Notes: a model not told the origin generated them from the sequence alone. Numbered from the stretch's first letter, positions 43,701-54,094 are shown. The stretch is 64,000 nt of DNA from Synechococcales cyanobacterium S06 (GCA_011391125.1 JAABRE010000008.1:24726-88725), one strand, 5' to 3'. Numbers and translations: made by a program.

Positions 43701-44306
43701 TTAAATTAAAGCTTGAACAAGTATCCGCATTAAAGGTTCTAAATCGTCAGGGACAACATATATTTGCAAATCTTGTTCAAGCTTTTTTTTACTACGATTT
43801 AAACATCCAAATTGCCAAATATTACCCGTAGAAACTGCTCCTAAAATTGTTTCTTGTTCACCCATTTTTTCCCATTGATCTAAAGCAATTAATTCAATGG
43901 CCAATTGAGAAAATCCATAATCTAAATCTGTTTTTTTCGCTTCTATAACGACAAAATGATTTTGGGTATAAAGAAGATAATCTAAATAACCTTGTAAATT
44001 TTCTGATACTTTTAATGAATATTCTCTGCGAAGTTGTGCATGGGTGTAGTGAACTAATTCTGTTACCACCGGAGAAATCAGAATTTCTCTTCGGGAAAAT
44101 TCACTACTTAAACTTACATAAGGTAAAATTTCTTCAATGCGATCTTTTAATTGTTGAAGTCGATCTAATTCTCCTTTGTATTGAGATAAATTAAGTTTTT
44201 TTCTCGTAAAAGAATAACCAAAATCGGCCACAAGTTCATCTACTTCGGCTTTCAATTCAAAAATTTTACTAAAAGTATAGGATTGATTTGCTTTAATAAT
44301 AGACAT
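43701..44306 (-). CDS. PD-(D/E)xK nuclease-like protein
   Basis: 201 residues. A helical N-terminus leads to a nuclease-like core: GYLDYLLYTQNHFVVIEAKKTDL, that is D ... E-A-K, then a helix with QLAIELIALDQW. This resembles the N-terminal nuclease domain of type I restriction R subunits, here standing alone with no methylase or specificity gene. It may be a housekeeping or a defence nuclease; neither is shown. Confidence 0.65.
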   Translation of the reverse strand: MSIIKANQSYTFSKIFELKAEVDELVADFGYSFTRKKLNLSQYKGELDRLQQLKDRIEEILPYVSLSSEFSRREILISPVVTELVHYTHAQLRREYSLKVSENLQGYLDYLLYTQNHFVVIEAKKTDLDYGFSQLAIELIALDQWEKMGEQETILGAVSTGNIWQFGCLNRSKKKLEQDLQIYVVPDDLEPLMRILVQALI

Positions 44307-44383
44307 AATTATTACTCAGAGAAACTATTTTTTTAGCTCATTTGTTAAGCTATACATAAAAGAGTAAAAATGTCAAGCCAGCT

Positions 44384-45169
44384 TTAAACTTCATTCTTGT
44401 TGTTGATTCTGCTGGCTGTACGTAGGATTTGGCCGGCCAAAATTGCTGCGCCAAAACCATTGTCGATGTTAACAACGCCAATTCCTGTAGCGCAGGAATT
44501 CAGCATAGTTAACAAAGGAGCGATTCCCCCCAAGTTGGCACCGTAACCGACACTGGTGGGAACGGCTACGACTGGGCAGTCAACCATGCCAGCAACCACA
44601 CTGGGTAACGCTCCTTCCATTCCTGCAACCACAATCAACACGTCAGCATTTTGAATCATCTCTCGATGACTGAATAAACGATGAATGCCGGCTACTCCAA
44701 CATCCCACAAACGTTGCACTTGAAAACCGCATAATTCCGATGTGACGGCGGCTTCTTCAGCAACGGGTAGATCAGCAGTTCCAGCTGTTAAGATGGAAAT
44801 TGTCCCCGGATAACTAGGCATTTTTTCGGATTGGATTTTCGCACAAATCTTGGCCACGGGGTAGTATTTTAAATCACGGATTTTCGGCTGGAGTTGGCGA
44901 TAGACTTCTGGTTCAATGCGGGTCGCCATAATCAAGGAAGTGCGATCGCCCATGGCCTGCATTATTTTGATTATTTGCTCAGGTGTTTTATCTTGACCCC
45001 AAATAAATTCAGGAAAACCGGTGCGTAATTGGCGATGGTTATCAATTTTGGCGAAGTTATCGACTTCCTGAAAAGGTAAATTTTTCAATTGTTCAAAAGC
45101 AACTTGGGGCGCAAGTTGACCATTTGCAACAGCTAAAAGTAAATTTTGTAATTCTTGGGGGTGTGTCAT
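44384..45169 (-). CDS. larB: Nickel-pincer cofactor biosynthesis protein LarB
   Basis: 261 residues with the PurE-like LarB core: ILTAGTADLPVAEEAAVTSELCGF, DVGVAGIHRLF, VVAGMEGALPSVVAGMVDCPVVAVPTSVGYG and NIDNGFGAA. LarB carboxylates and hydrolyses nicotinate adenine dinucleotide at the start of nickel-pincer cofactor synthesis. larC and larE are not near; many cyanobacteria encode larB separately. Confidence 0.93.
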   Translation of the reverse strand: MTHPQELQNLLLAVANGQLAPQVAFEQLKNLPFQEVDNFAKIDNHRQLRTGFPEFIWGQDKTPEQIIKIMQAMGDRTSLIMATRIEPEVYRQLQPKIRDLKYYPVAKICAKIQSEKMPSYPGTISILTAGTADLPVAEEAAVTSELCGFQVQRLWDVGVAGIHRLFSHREMIQNADVLIVVAGMEGALPSVVAGMVDCPVVAVPTSVGYGANLGGIAPLLTMLNSCATGIGVVNIDNGFGAAILAGQILRTASRINNKNEV

Positions 45170-45332
45170 TTTACGAATTAAGAAGTAAAAAGTAAGAAAT
45201 TTGATTTCTCGATTTAGCCATTAAAGAACAAACTTAGTGGTTTTTCTCCTTAAAAGGGGGAGGATTGAAAGCTCTTTTTTGTGCCCTTGAGAGTTTAAAA
45301 TAAGCCTAATTAAGGTAATTATAGGATTTATC

Positions 45333-47063
45333 GTGAAAAATCGTTCGAGCTATGGGCAATTAATGCCTTATATTCGGTCAGAAATCGCCACTATTAGTTT
45401 AGCATTAATTTGCACCATTGGTTTTACCGTATTTTGGCCGATTTTAGCCACGTTGGCCGGAAAAATGGCCGGTTATATTGGTGAGGGGAATGTTGGAGCG
45501 ATCGCTCAACTTGCGGGCGTAACGGCGATCGTTTTTTTAATCCGAGGTGGGGTACAATATGGACAGGATGCTTTAATGGCCAAAGCTGCTTTAAAAATAG
45601 CGTTAGAGTTGAGAAAAGTTGTTTATCGACATTTACAAAGTTTAAGTTTAAAGTATTTTGAAACAGCAAAAACAGGTGATCTTTCCTATCGTTTAACCGA
45701 GGATATTGATCGGATTGGGGAAGTAATTAATAAGATATTTCATCAGTTTATTCCCAGTGTTTTGCAGTTAATAGTTGTGTTGGGATATATGTTTTATCTC
45801 AATTGGCAATTAACATTAGCTGCGTTAATTATTGCGCCATTAATGGCAGTTTTAATCGGCACATTTGGCGAACAATTATTAAAATTGTCTAAAAAAAGTC
45901 AGGCCAAAATTTCCAATTTATCAGCCTTAATTAGTGAAGTATTTAATGGAATCAGATTAATTCAAGCATTTTCCGCAGAAGAATATGAACTTAAACGTTT
46001 CTTGGTGGAAGCTGAAGAAAATAGACGGGCAAAATATCAAACAGAAAAGATCAAAGCATTGCAATTTGTGGTAGTCGGATTTTTGGAAGCAATGAGCATA
46101 GTTTTCCTATTTTTCTTAGGAGGATGGCAAATTTCTCAGGATAATTTAACTGGAGCAGAATTTATCAGTTATATTGCCGCAGTCGCCTTATTAATTGACC
46201 CCATTTCCTTAACAACCAGCAATTTTAATGAATTTAAACAGGGAGAAGCTTCCGTAGAAAGGATATTTGAACTGTTAGAAATTGAGCCAGAAATAAGAGA
46301 TAAAATTGGAGCAATTGAGTTAGAAAGTAGTACGGGAAAAGTGGAATATTGTCAAGTAAATTTTCAATATGACAAAGAGAAAACAGTCTTAAAAAATATT
46401 AACTTAAAAGTAGAACCGGGGGAAACTATAGCATTAGTGGGACTTTCGGGAGCTGGGAAAACAACCTTAGTGAATTTATTACCTCGTTTTTATAATGTAA
46501 GTGAAGGTCAAATATTAATAGATGGGGTAAACATCGCAGATGTTACCATTAAAAGTTTGCGGAATCAAATAGCAATAGTACCACAGGAAACCGTGTTATT
46601 TTCTGGGACAATTGCTGATAATATAACATTAGGAAAAGAAGGAATTAGCTTAACAGAAATAGAAGCTGCTGCAAAAATAGCAAATGCCCATCAATTTATC
46701 AGTAAATTAAGCCAAAATTATTATACTTATATCGGGGAAAGAGGAGTTAATTTATCAGGGGGTCAAAGACAGAGAATTGCCATAGCAAGAGCAGTATTAT
46801 TAAATCCTAAAATATTAATATTAGATGAAGCCACCTCGGCCTTAGATTCAGAATCAGAATTATTAGTACAAGAAGCCTTAGAAAGGATAATGAAAGATAG
46901 AACAGTATTTGTAATAGCTCATCGTTTAGGAACAGTAAGAAAAGCAGATCGAATAATTGTCATGGAGGGAGGAGAAATCATTGAAAGTGGTAATCATCAG
47001 GAATTATTAGCAAAAAATGGGCGTTATGCTCGTTTTCATGCCCAACAATTTCTGAACAATTAA
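45333..47063 (+). CDS. ABC exporter (permease-ATPase fusion)
   Basis: 576 residues: six membrane helices in the first about 320, then the ATPase with Walker A GLSGAGKTTLVN, signature LSGGQRQRIAIARA, Walker B ILILDEATSALDSES and switch His AHRLGTV. It has the MsbA-type half-transporter layout and works as a dimer. The substrate is unknown (lipid, peptide or drug). Confidence 0.92.
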   Translation: MKNRSSYGQLMPYIRSEIATISLALICTIGFTVFWPILATLAGKMAGYIGEGNVGAIAQLAGVTAIVFLIRGGVQYGQDALMAKAALKIALELRKVVYRHLQSLSLKYFETAKTGDLSYRLTEDIDRIGEVINKIFHQFIPSVLQLIVVLGYMFYLNWQLTLAALIIAPLMAVLIGTFGEQLLKLSKKSQAKISNLSALISEVFNGIRLIQAFSAEEYELKRFLVEAEENRRAKYQTEKIKALQFVVVGFLEAMSIVFLFFLGGWQISQDNLTGAEFISYIAAVALLIDPISLTTSNFNEFKQGEASVERIFELLEIEPEIRDKIGAIELESSTGKVEYCQVNFQYDKEKTVLKNINLKVEPGETIALVGLSGAGKTTLVNLLPRFYNVSEGQILIDGVNIADVTIKSLRNQIAIVPQETVLFSGTIADNITLGKEGISLTEIEAAAKIANAHQFISKLSQNYYTYIGERGVNLSGGQRQRIAIARAVLLNPKILILDEATSALDSESELLVQEALERIMKDRTVFVIAHRLGTVRKADRIIVMEGGEIIESGNHQELLAKNGRYARFHAQQFLNN

Positions 47064-47137
47064 ATCAGATGGGGAGTGCATTATCCGACAAAAAATGATA
47101 AAATCAAAGAGGAATAAAATATAAAAAAATTAAGAAA

Positions 47138-47623
47138 ATGTTTACACAAATATTAATCGCAATTGATAGCTCAAAAATGGGAAAATCTGTTTTCCAAGAA
47201 GGGTTAAATATGGCCAAAATTAACCAGGCCAAAGTATTATTACTTCATGTGTTATCAGCAGAAGAAGATAATAGCCCCTTACCCATACCTCCAGATATAA
47301 CCGAATTTTACCCTGCCGCAGGTAACGAATTAACCTTAGAAACTTGGAGAGAACAATGGGAAACTTACGAAAAAAAAGGTTTAGAAATGTTAACAGAATA
47401 TGGCCAAAAAGCAGAACAAGAAGGACTTAAACTAGAATATCAGCAAATAAAAGGAAGTCCGGGCAAAACAATCTGTAAAATAGCCCAAGAAAAGAACATA
47501 GAATTAATAGTAATTGGACATCGGGGACTAAGAGGAATAAGCGAACTCTTATTAGGAAGTGTCAGTAATTATGTTCTACATCATGGTCATTGTTCAATAT
47601 TAATGGTACAAAACAAGACATAA
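47138..47623 (+). CDS. Universal stress protein
   Basis: 161 residues: ILIAIDSSKMGKSVFQEGL at the start and the ATP-binding G-x2-G-x9-GS motif IGHRGLRGISELLLGSVSNYVLHH near the end, which marks the ATP-binding UspA subgroup. It helps in stress survival; the exact role is not known. It lies 42 bases ahead of ycf3 and may be co-transcribed with it. Confidence 0.93.
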   Translation: MFTQILIAIDSSKMGKSVFQEGLNMAKINQAKVLLLHVLSAEEDNSPLPIPPDITEFYPAAGNELTLETWREQWETYEKKGLEMLTEYGQKAEQEGLKLEYQQIKGSPGKTICKIAQEKNIELIVIGHRGLRGISELLLGSVSNYVLHHGHCSILMVQNKT

Positions 47624-47664
47624 CAAGCTAGGATTAAGATAACAAAAAAATTTAGCAAAAAACT

Positions 47665-48186
47665 ATGCCACGTACCCAAAGAAACGATAACTTTATCGAC
47701 AAAAGTTTTACCGTAATGGCTGATATTATCTTAAAAATATTGCCAACCAGTCAAAAAGCCAAAGAAGCATTTGCCTATTACCGAGATGGAATGTCGGCCC
47801 AAGGTGATGGCGAATACGCCGAAGCCTTAGATAATTATAACGAAGCCTTAAAATTAGAAGAAGACCCTTACGATCGCAGCTATATTTTATATAACATGGG
47901 CTTAATTTACGCCAGTAATGGCGATCAAGACAAGGCTTTAGACCTATACCATCAAGCAATTGAGCTAAATCCTCAAATGCCCCAGGCCTTAAATAATATT
48001 GCAGTATTGTATCATTATCAAGGCGAAAAACTGAAAGAAGAAGGCCAAGACGATGACGCCGAATCCTTATACGACAAAGCCGCTGAATACTGGAAACAGG
48101 CAATCCGCATCGCTCCCAATAACTACATCGAAGCACAAAACTGGTTAAAAATAACCGGTCGTTCAGAAATGGACGTATTTTTCTAA
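47665..48186 (+). CDS. ycf3: Photosystem I assembly protein Ycf3
   Basis: 173 residues, the full Ycf3 length: [35 protein letters not shown], three TPR repeats (about 35-145), and [16 protein letters not shown]. It is a thylakoid-associated chaperone that helps assemble PSI subunits. It is intact and one of the best signs of an oxygenic phototroph in the window. Confidence 0.97.
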   Translation: MPRTQRNDNFIDKSFTVMADIILKILPTSQKAKEAFAYYRDGMSAQGDGEYAEALDNYNEALKLEEDPYDRSYILYNMGLIYASNGDQDKALDLYHQAIELNPQMPQALNNIAVLYHYQGEKLKEEGQDDDAESLYDKAAEYWKQAIRIAPNNYIEAQNWLKITGRSEMDVFF

Positions 48187-48310
48187 CTCCCCTTAGCGTC
48201 TTTGCGTCTTTGCGTGAGACAAAAATCCAGGCCTATAACACCAACCGAAAACTCCCCTTTGCGCCTTTGCGTCTTTGCGTGAGACAAAACCCCAAGACTA
48301 TAATAACAGC
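48187..48310. repeat. Two 64-bp direct repeats with CTTTGCGT core
   Basis: Two units of about 64 bases, each AACTCCCCTT, then CTTTGCGTCTTTGCGTGAGA, then an AT-rich tail. They fill the space between ycf3 and gatC. Copies of the core also lie at 52402 and, inverted, at 29741. Confidence 0.88.
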
Positions 48311-48319
48311 AGAAAAGCC

Positions 48320-48604
48320 ATGATAGACTTAGAAACCGTCAAAAAAGTAGCCAATTTAGCCCGTTTAAAGCTAACCACAGAAGAAGAAGAGAAATTCACA
48401 ACCCAATTAGGTGATATACTCAATTATGTCGAGCAGTTGAGTGAATTAAACACCGACAACGTTGAGCCGACAACCAGGGCGATCGAGGTGAGCAACATAA
48501 CCAGAAAGGATATTTTACAACCCTACCCAAACACAGAAGAATTACTCAAGCAAGCTCCAGCTCAACAAGGTGACTTTTTCCGAGTGCCGCAAATTATGGG
48601 CTAG
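48320..48604 (+). CDS. gatC: Asp/Glu-tRNA(Asn/Gln) amidotransferase subunit C
   Basis: 94 residues from the ATG at 48320 (an upstream GTG inside the repeat is unlikely): [42 protein letters not shown] and the FFRVPQIM end. It stabilises the GatAB amidotransferase that makes Gln-tRNA(Gln). The start lacks a good Shine-Dalgarno sequence because the leader is made of repeats. Confidence 0.93.
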   Translation: MIDLETVKKVANLARLKLTTEEEEKFTTQLGDILNYVEQLSELNTDNVEPTTRAIEVSNITRKDILQPYPNTEELLKQAPAQQGDFFRVPQIMG

Positions 48605-48648
48605 ACAAAGAACTAATAAGCAATAGATGATTATTTAATACTTATTAG

Positions 48649-48676
48649 GTAGGGGTAATTCACGAATTACCCCTAT
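48649..48676. terminator. GTAG palindrome acting as terminator of gatC
   Basis: GTAGGGGTAATTC and its near-exact complement around AC, followed by TTATTTTTTC. It is a member of the GTAG palindrome family with a different centre, in a position suited to a terminator. Confidence 0.75.
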
Positions 48677-48821
48677 TTATTTTTTCTTAATTATTTCCTA
48701 ATAGTCCCCAAAAAAGCTTAGAATAGTAAATAAAACTAGAAAAAGTCTATGGGGATCAATACCCCTAACTTAAGTATTTAACTAAAAAAATTATCTAGGA
48801 AAGCCAAAACTTCAGCCAATT

Positions 48822-51800
48822 ATGTTTATTAAAACTCACCAATGGCTTAAATTAATGGAAAGTCATAAAAAAACTCAACAAGTTTGCGAATTAGAAACCG
48901 AAAAACTGGGAAAAATGGTAACAGAAAATGATACTGAAATAGCGCATTTAAGAGCAGAATTAGCAGAAGCAAATGCTAAAAATAAGCGTTTAGAAAAACT
49001 GTTGAAAAGCAAAGAAACTCCAGTTCAAGATACGGAAACAGAACTGAGAAATCGATTAGAACAACAGTCGATTATCGCTAAATTAGGGGAAAAAGGTCTT
49101 TTAAGCGATGATTTATCATCTTTTATGACCGAAATTGTCCAGATAATTGGACAAACTTTAAACGTAAAATTAGTGAAAATATTAGAACTTTTATCTAATG
49201 AAAGTTCTCTATTATTAAAAGCAGGAATAGGTTGGCAAACAGGATTAATAGGTTTTGCTAAAGTTAGTGCGGGAATTAAGTCCCACGCTGGCTATACTTT
49301 AGCATCAAAACATCCTGTAATTGTTAAAGATTTAAGAATTGAAACTAGATTTAGTGGTACGACTTTATTACATAATCATAGAGTTGTATCGGGAATAAAT
49401 GTAATCATTCCGGGGAAAAATAAACCCTATGGAATATTAGGAATACACAGCACAAAAGAGCGCAATTTTACGGAAAATGATGTTAACTTTTTGCAAGCAG
49501 TTAGTCATATTTTAGCCGCTGCAATCGAGGGAAATAAACAAAAAGAAGAATTACATTTATTTAAAAGAGCCCTTGATGCTAGTAGTAATGGTATCGTAAT
49601 TACGGATGCTTTAGAATCTGATCATCCCACTGTATATATTAATCCTGCATTTGAAAAAATTACTGGTTATAGCAAGGAAGAAATATTAGGCACAAATTGT
49701 CGCTTTTTACAGGAAAAAGACAAAAATCAACAAACTTTAAAAGATTTAAGAGAAGCATTACAAACCGGTCAAGAATATCGGGGAATTGTGAGAAATTATC
49801 GTAAAAATGGCTCTCTGTTTTGGAATGAATTACACATAGCTCCTGTACAGAATTCGGAAAATCATTTAACCCATTTTATTGGTATTCAAACTGATATTAG
49901 TGAACGCAAAAAATTAGAAGAAGAACGCGATCGCTTTTTTACTATTAGTTTAGATTTGTTATGTATAGCGGATTTTAAAGGTTATTTTAAACGCTTAAAT
50001 CCTGCTTTTCAAAAAACCCTTGGTTATACAGATCAAGAATTAATGAGTCGGCCTTTTATTTGTTTTATTCATCCGGATGATCGCCAAAAAACTTTGTCAG
50101 AATTTAATAAATTAAAAGAGGGAAATGTTACTTTATATTTGGAAAATCGTTTTCTGACTAAAAAAGGTACTTATCACTGGTTATCTTGGACTGCTGCACC
50201 TTTTACTCAAGAACAATCAATTTACGCTGTCGCCCATGATATCACAGAACAGAAAAGAGCGTCTGAGGCATTGAAACAAACTTCAGAAGCACTCTTAGAA
50301 AGTCAGGAAAGATTAAATAGTATTTTGACTTCCTTGGATGATATAGTCTGGTCAGCCACCGTCGATACTTTGCAACTTTTATACATCAATAGTGCGGCTG
50401 AAAAAATCTATGGAAGGTCGATGACTGAGTTTTATCAAAAAACGACTTTATGGTCAGAGATAGTTCATCCGGATGACCGTACTTTAGTTCAAGTCGGAGA
50501 GCAAAAATTAAGAGAAACTGGATTATCTGATTTAGAATACCGCATTCTCAGACCCGATGGCGAAATTCGCTGGGTGCGATCGCGTTGTCGTTTAATCTAT
50601 GATTATCATCAGCACCCCCTGAGAATGGATGGTATTGTTACTGATATTACCGCCAAAAAACAGGCCGAACAAGCCTTAAAACAAAGTGAAACACTGTTTC
50701 GGCTAATCTTTGAACTAGCTCCCATTGGCATGGCGATTACTGATTTGCAGGGCAATTTTGAACAGGTAAACGAGTCCCTGTGTGAAAATTTAGATTACAC
50801 GGAAACGCAATTGAAACAACTTAGCTTTGTTGATGTAACCCATCAAGATGATATAAGCGAAGATTTAGCCTTACATCATAAGCTAATCAGTGGAGAAATC
50901 AGCGAATTTAAAACCGAAAAGCGTTATTTAGCCAAAAACGGAGCAGTGCGTTATGGTATTTTGCAAGTGGTAGCATTGTTAGATCAAAATAAAAAAACCT
51001 CCAGGCTTTTGCGTCAATTAGTCGATATTACAGACCGCAAACAAATTGAAGAAAAGTTATTACATGATGCCCTTCATGACAGTTTAACCGGATTACCCAA
51101 TCGTCAGCTATTTTTGGATCGCTTAGATCAAGCCATTAAACGGCAAAAACGCCATCAGGAATACTTATTTGCCGTGCTGTTTTTAGATTTAGATCGGTTT
51201 AAAGTTATTAATGATAGTGCAGGTCATATTATTGGCGATAAGTTATTGGTGGCGATCGCCCGTCAATTAGAAGACTGTTTGCGGCCTACCGACACCGTAG
51301 CACGTTTAGGGGGCGATGAATTTACCATTTTGCTGGATGATTTACAATCCATAGAATACGCAACCAATATTGCCGAGAGAATACATCAGCAATTTAAACA
51401 TCCTCTGAAAATCGAAGGGCAGGAATTACTAATTAGTGTCAGTATTGGTATTACCATCGGTCGAGAAGACTATCAACAACCAGAAGAACTACTGCGCGAT
51501 GCTGATATAGCCATGTATCAAGCGAAAGAAAGCGGGCGCTCTCGCCATGAACTTTTTAACAAGATAATGCACAGGAACATTTTAGAAAAGTTGCAACTGG
51601 AAAAAGACCTGTGGAAGGCGATCGAAAAAAGGGAGTTTATTTTGCATTACCAACCGATAATCTGCCTAAAAACAGGGAAAATCAAGGGATTTGAAGCCTT
51701 AATTCGGTGGATACACCCCGAACACGGTTTTGTTTCTCCAGTCAAATTTATTCCCATTGCCGAAGAAACCGGATTAATCGTTCCCATTGGCGAATTAGTA

Positions 51801-52364
51801 TTAAAAACAGCTTGTCAACAGATGCAAACTTGGCAGAATTTGTTTCCCCATTTAAGACATCTAACCATGTCAGTGAATCTTTCTGGCCGACAGTTAAGAG
51901 TGGTAAACTTACTAGAAAGAATCACCGCAATTGTGAGCGAAACTAAAATTAATCCCGAAAACCTAAAATTAGAAATTACCGAAAGTATGCTGATGGAAAA
52001 CGTCGAAGAAGTAATAAAAATCCTCAATCAAATCAAAACCTGCGGAATTAAACTAGCAATAGATGATTTTGGCACCGGTTATTCATCCCTAAGTTACTTA
52101 CAACGTTTTCCCGTCGACACCTTAAAAGTAGATCGTTCCTTCGTCAAAGATATGGGTGAAAAAGGCGAAAACAGTGAGATAATCAAAGCGATTATCAGTT
52201 TAGCTCACTCATTAGGAATGAGTGTCACGGCTGAAGGAATAGAAACACCCACCCAACTAGAACAAATTAAAGCACTTCACTGCGAAGAAGCGCAAGGTTA
52301 CTTATTTTATAAACCACTAGAGGCAAAATCCATCGAAAAGTTATTAACAGAGATGAAATTATGA
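48822..52364 (+). CDS. GAF-LOV-PAS-PAS-PAS-GGDEF-EAL c-di-GMP enzyme
   Basis: 1180 residues with no membrane helix. In order: a coiled coil (about 18-80), a GAF domain without a bilin Cys (about 85-240), a LOV domain (about 245-365) with the flavin motif GTNCRFLQ and reactive Cys293, three PAS domains (about 370-480, 490-615, 620-745), GGDEF (830-834 intact, GGDEF) and EAL (958-960 intact, with ESMLMEN and DDFGTGYSSL). Both making and breaking of c-di-GMP are possible. The LOV domain should form a blue-light Cys-FMN adduct. A ComFB-type c-di-GMP receptor is 3.6 kb downstream. Confidence 0.92.
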   Translation: MFIKTHQWLKLMESHKKTQQVCELETEKLGKMVTENDTEIAHLRAELAEANAKNKRLEKLLKSKETPVQDTETELRNRLEQQSIIAKLGEKGLLSDDLSSFMTEIVQIIGQTLNVKLVKILELLSNESSLLLKAGIGWQTGLIGFAKVSAGIKSHAGYTLASKHPVIVKDLRIETRFSGTTLLHNHRVVSGINVIIPGKNKPYGILGIHSTKERNFTENDVNFLQAVSHILAAAIEGNKQKEELHLFKRALDASSNGIVITDALESDHPTVYINPAFEKITGYSKEEILGTNCRFLQEKDKNQQTLKDLREALQTGQEYRGIVRNYRKNGSLFWNELHIAPVQNSENHLTHFIGIQTDISERKKLEEERDRFFTISLDLLCIADFKGYFKRLNPAFQKTLGYTDQELMSRPFICFIHPDDRQKTLSEFNKLKEGNVTLYLENRFLTKKGTYHWLSWTAAPFTQEQSIYAVAHDITEQKRASEALKQTSEALLESQERLNSILTSLDDIVWSATVDTLQLLYINSAAEKIYGRSMTEFYQKTTLWSEIVHPDDRTLVQVGEQKLRETGLSDLEYRILRPDGEIRWVRSRCRLIYDYHQHPLRMDGIVTDITAKKQAEQALKQSETLFRLIFELAPIGMAITDLQGNFEQVNESLCENLDYTETQLKQLSFVDVTHQDDISEDLALHHKLISGEISEFKTEKRYLAKNGAVRYGILQVVALLDQNKKTSRLLRQLVDITDRKQIEEKLLHDALHDSLTGLPNRQLFLDRLDQAIKRQKRHQEYLFAVLFLDLDRFKVINDSAGHIIGDKLLVAIARQLEDCLRPTDTVARLGGDEFTILLDDLQSIEYATNIAERIHQQFKHPLKIEGQELLISVSIGITIGREDYQQPEELLRDADIAMYQAKESGRSRHELFNKIMHRNILEKLQLEKDLWKAIEKREFILHYQPIICLKTGKIKGFEALIRWIHPEHGFVSPVKFIPIAEETGLIVPIGELVLKTACQQMQTWQNLFPHLRHLTMSVNLSGRQLRVVNLLERITAIVSETKINPENLKLEITESMLMENVEEVIKILNQIKTCGIKLAIDDFGTGYSSLSYLQRFPVDTLKVDRSFVKDMGEKGENSEIIKAIISLAHSLGMSVTAEGIETPTQLEQIKALHCEEAQGYLFYKPLEAKSIEKLLTEMKL

Positions 52365-52401
52365 ACAGCATTTTGACTCAAACAAACAATCTACAAAAAA
52401 C

Positions 52402-52431
52402 TTTTGCGTCTTTGCGTCTTTGCGTGAGAAA
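52402..52431. repeat. CTTTGCGT repeat before rlmD
   Basis: TTTTGCGTCTTTGCGTCTTTG then CGTGAGAAAAAA; the same core as in the ycf3-gatC spacer, 25 bases ahead of the rlmD start. Confidence 0.85.
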
Positions 52432-52455
52432 AAACACCCCATAATTAAGTATAAA

Positions 52456-53826
52456 ATGAACTATCAACAAGGCGACATATTAGAATTAGAAATCACTGAT
52501 TTAAGTAATAACGGTGATGGAATCGGTAAACACGAAGGAATCGTAATTTTTGTACCGGATACAGTAACAGGAGACCAGGTTAAAATCAGGTTAGTGAGAC
52601 TGAAATCTAATCATGGTTATGGACAATTATTAGAAATAATTGAACCTTCTCCCCATCGGATTCGGCCTCGCTGTATTGTGGCAGATAAATGCGGAGGTTG
52701 TCAATGGCAACATATTGAGTATAAATACCAGTTAAGTTCCAAGCAACAACAGCTAACGGAAACTTTACAACGTATTGGCGGATTTGACCAAGTTGTTGTG
52801 GCGGACATGATTTTCCCCAGATTGGATCTAGGTTATCGCAATAAAGCGACTTATCCCCTCGGTTTCTCGAAAACGACGGGAAAAGTTAAAACTGGTTATT
52901 ATCGTCGGGGTAGTCACAATATTATTAATCTTAACCAGTGTCCGGTACAGGATGAGCGTTTAAATCCCCTTTTGGAAGAGATTAAGTGGGATATTCAGTC
53001 CCAAAATTGGAGTATTTACGACGAAAAGTTACATAAAGGTGCTTTACGTCATCTATCTTTGCGCATTGGCCGTCGCACCGGCGAAATTTTGTTAACTTTG
53101 GTCATGAAAAATTTGGATTTACCAAATCTTGAAACACAGGCCCAATATTGGTTACAAAAATATCCGGATTTAATGGGAGTTTGTATTAATCATAATCCCC
53201 ATCGAGGTAATGCAATTTTTGGTCAAGAAACAAAATGTATTGTTGGTAAAGGTTATATTCGGGAAATATTCGCTGATTTGGAATTTCAATTACTGCCAGA
53301 AACTTTCTTTCAAGTTAATACAGAAACTGCGGAAACTTTGTTAAATATTATCCTCGCCGAATTGAATTTAAGGGGAAATGAAATATTAGTTGATGCGTAT
53401 TGCGGTATAGGAACTTTTACTTTACCTTTAGCTAAACAGGTACAAAAAGCGATCGGAATTGAAATTGAACCTTCTTCTGTTTCCCAAGCTAAACTTAATG
53501 CAGAGATTAACTATATAGATAATGTTAGTTTTGAAGTTGGCGAAGTTGAAACTGTTTTACCTCAGTTAAATATTCATCCTAATATTGTGATTCTTGATCC
53601 CCCCCGCAAAGGCTGCAAACCAGAAGTAATTAACAGTTTGTTAGCAATTAAACCGGAAAAAATTGTCTATGTTAGTTGTAATCCTGCTACTTTGGCCCGG
53701 GATTTAAAATTACTTTGTCAAGATGGGGATTATTCTTTACAGAAAGTACAACCTGCTGATTTCTTCCCCCAAACTGCTCACGTGGAAGCTGTTGCCTTTT
53801 TAATTTGCAATAAGTTTGACTATTGA
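52456..53826 (+). CDS. rlmD: 23S rRNA (uracil-5-)-methyltransferase RlmD
   Basis: 456 residues from the ATG at 52456; an upstream GTG falls in a repeat. A TRAM domain (about 1-62) is followed by iron-sulfur cysteines (CIVADKCGGCQWQH and NQCPV), the SAM motif DAYCGIGTFTLPLA, VILDPPRKGC and the catalytic Cys in YVSCNPATLARDL. It methylates U1939 or a related uridine of 23S rRNA; TrmA-like activity on tRNA is the alternative. Confidence 0.92.
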   Translation: MNYQQGDILELEITDLSNNGDGIGKHEGIVIFVPDTVTGDQVKIRLVRLKSNHGYGQLLEIIEPSPHRIRPRCIVADKCGGCQWQHIEYKYQLSSKQQQLTETLQRIGGFDQVVVADMIFPRLDLGYRNKATYPLGFSKTTGKVKTGYYRRGSHNIINLNQCPVQDERLNPLLEEIKWDIQSQNWSIYDEKLHKGALRHLSLRIGRRTGEILLTLVMKNLDLPNLETQAQYWLQKYPDLMGVCINHNPHRGNAIFGQETKCIVGKGYIREIFADLEFQLLPETFFQVNTETAETLLNIILAELNLRGNEILVDAYCGIGTFTLPLAKQVQKAIGIEIEPSSVSQAKLNAEINYIDNVSFEVGEVETVLPQLNIHPNIVILDPPRKGCKPEVINSLLAIKPEKIVYVSCNPATLARDLKLLCQDGDYSLQKVQPADFFPQTAHVEAVAFLICNKFDY

Positions 53827-53836
53827 GACAAGTGCT

Positions 53837-53864
53837 GTAGAGACGTTGCATGCAACGTCTCTAC
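53837..53864. repeat. 28-bp perfect GTAG palindrome, different centre
   Basis: GTAGAGACGTTGCA and its exact complement. It has the same length and GTAG/CTAC ends as the element at 20675 with an unrelated inner sequence; probably also the rlmD terminator. Confidence 0.92.
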
Positions 53865-53984
53865 AGTAAGGGTTTGGTGAAAATAATTTTTACAACTAAT
53901 TTAGGATTGCTATATCATTAATTAATACAAGTTTGATGTCAAGTATAATATAATATTATAGCACTTTCCGATTAAATGTTATAT

Positions 53985-54030
53985 ACCCCTCACCCCCTAC
54001 CCCCTCATCCCAAAGGGAGAGGGGGAAAGA
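53985..54030. repeat. C-rich/G-rich palindromic repeat (intergenic)
   Basis: CCCCTCACCCCCTACCCCCT with an inverted AAGGGAGAGGGGG arm; an intergenic copy of the type inserted in menE at 14325. Confidence 0.88.
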
Positions 54031-54094
54031 GAGGTAAAATGTCAAATGAAAATGCTATATTGCTTTACAAATATGGTGTAAAAAGAGCAAAAAA

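Noticed and set aside
47726..48136. 136-residue frame antisense to ycf3
   Set aside because: Arg/Leu-rich composition typical of an antisense frame; ycf3 is certain.
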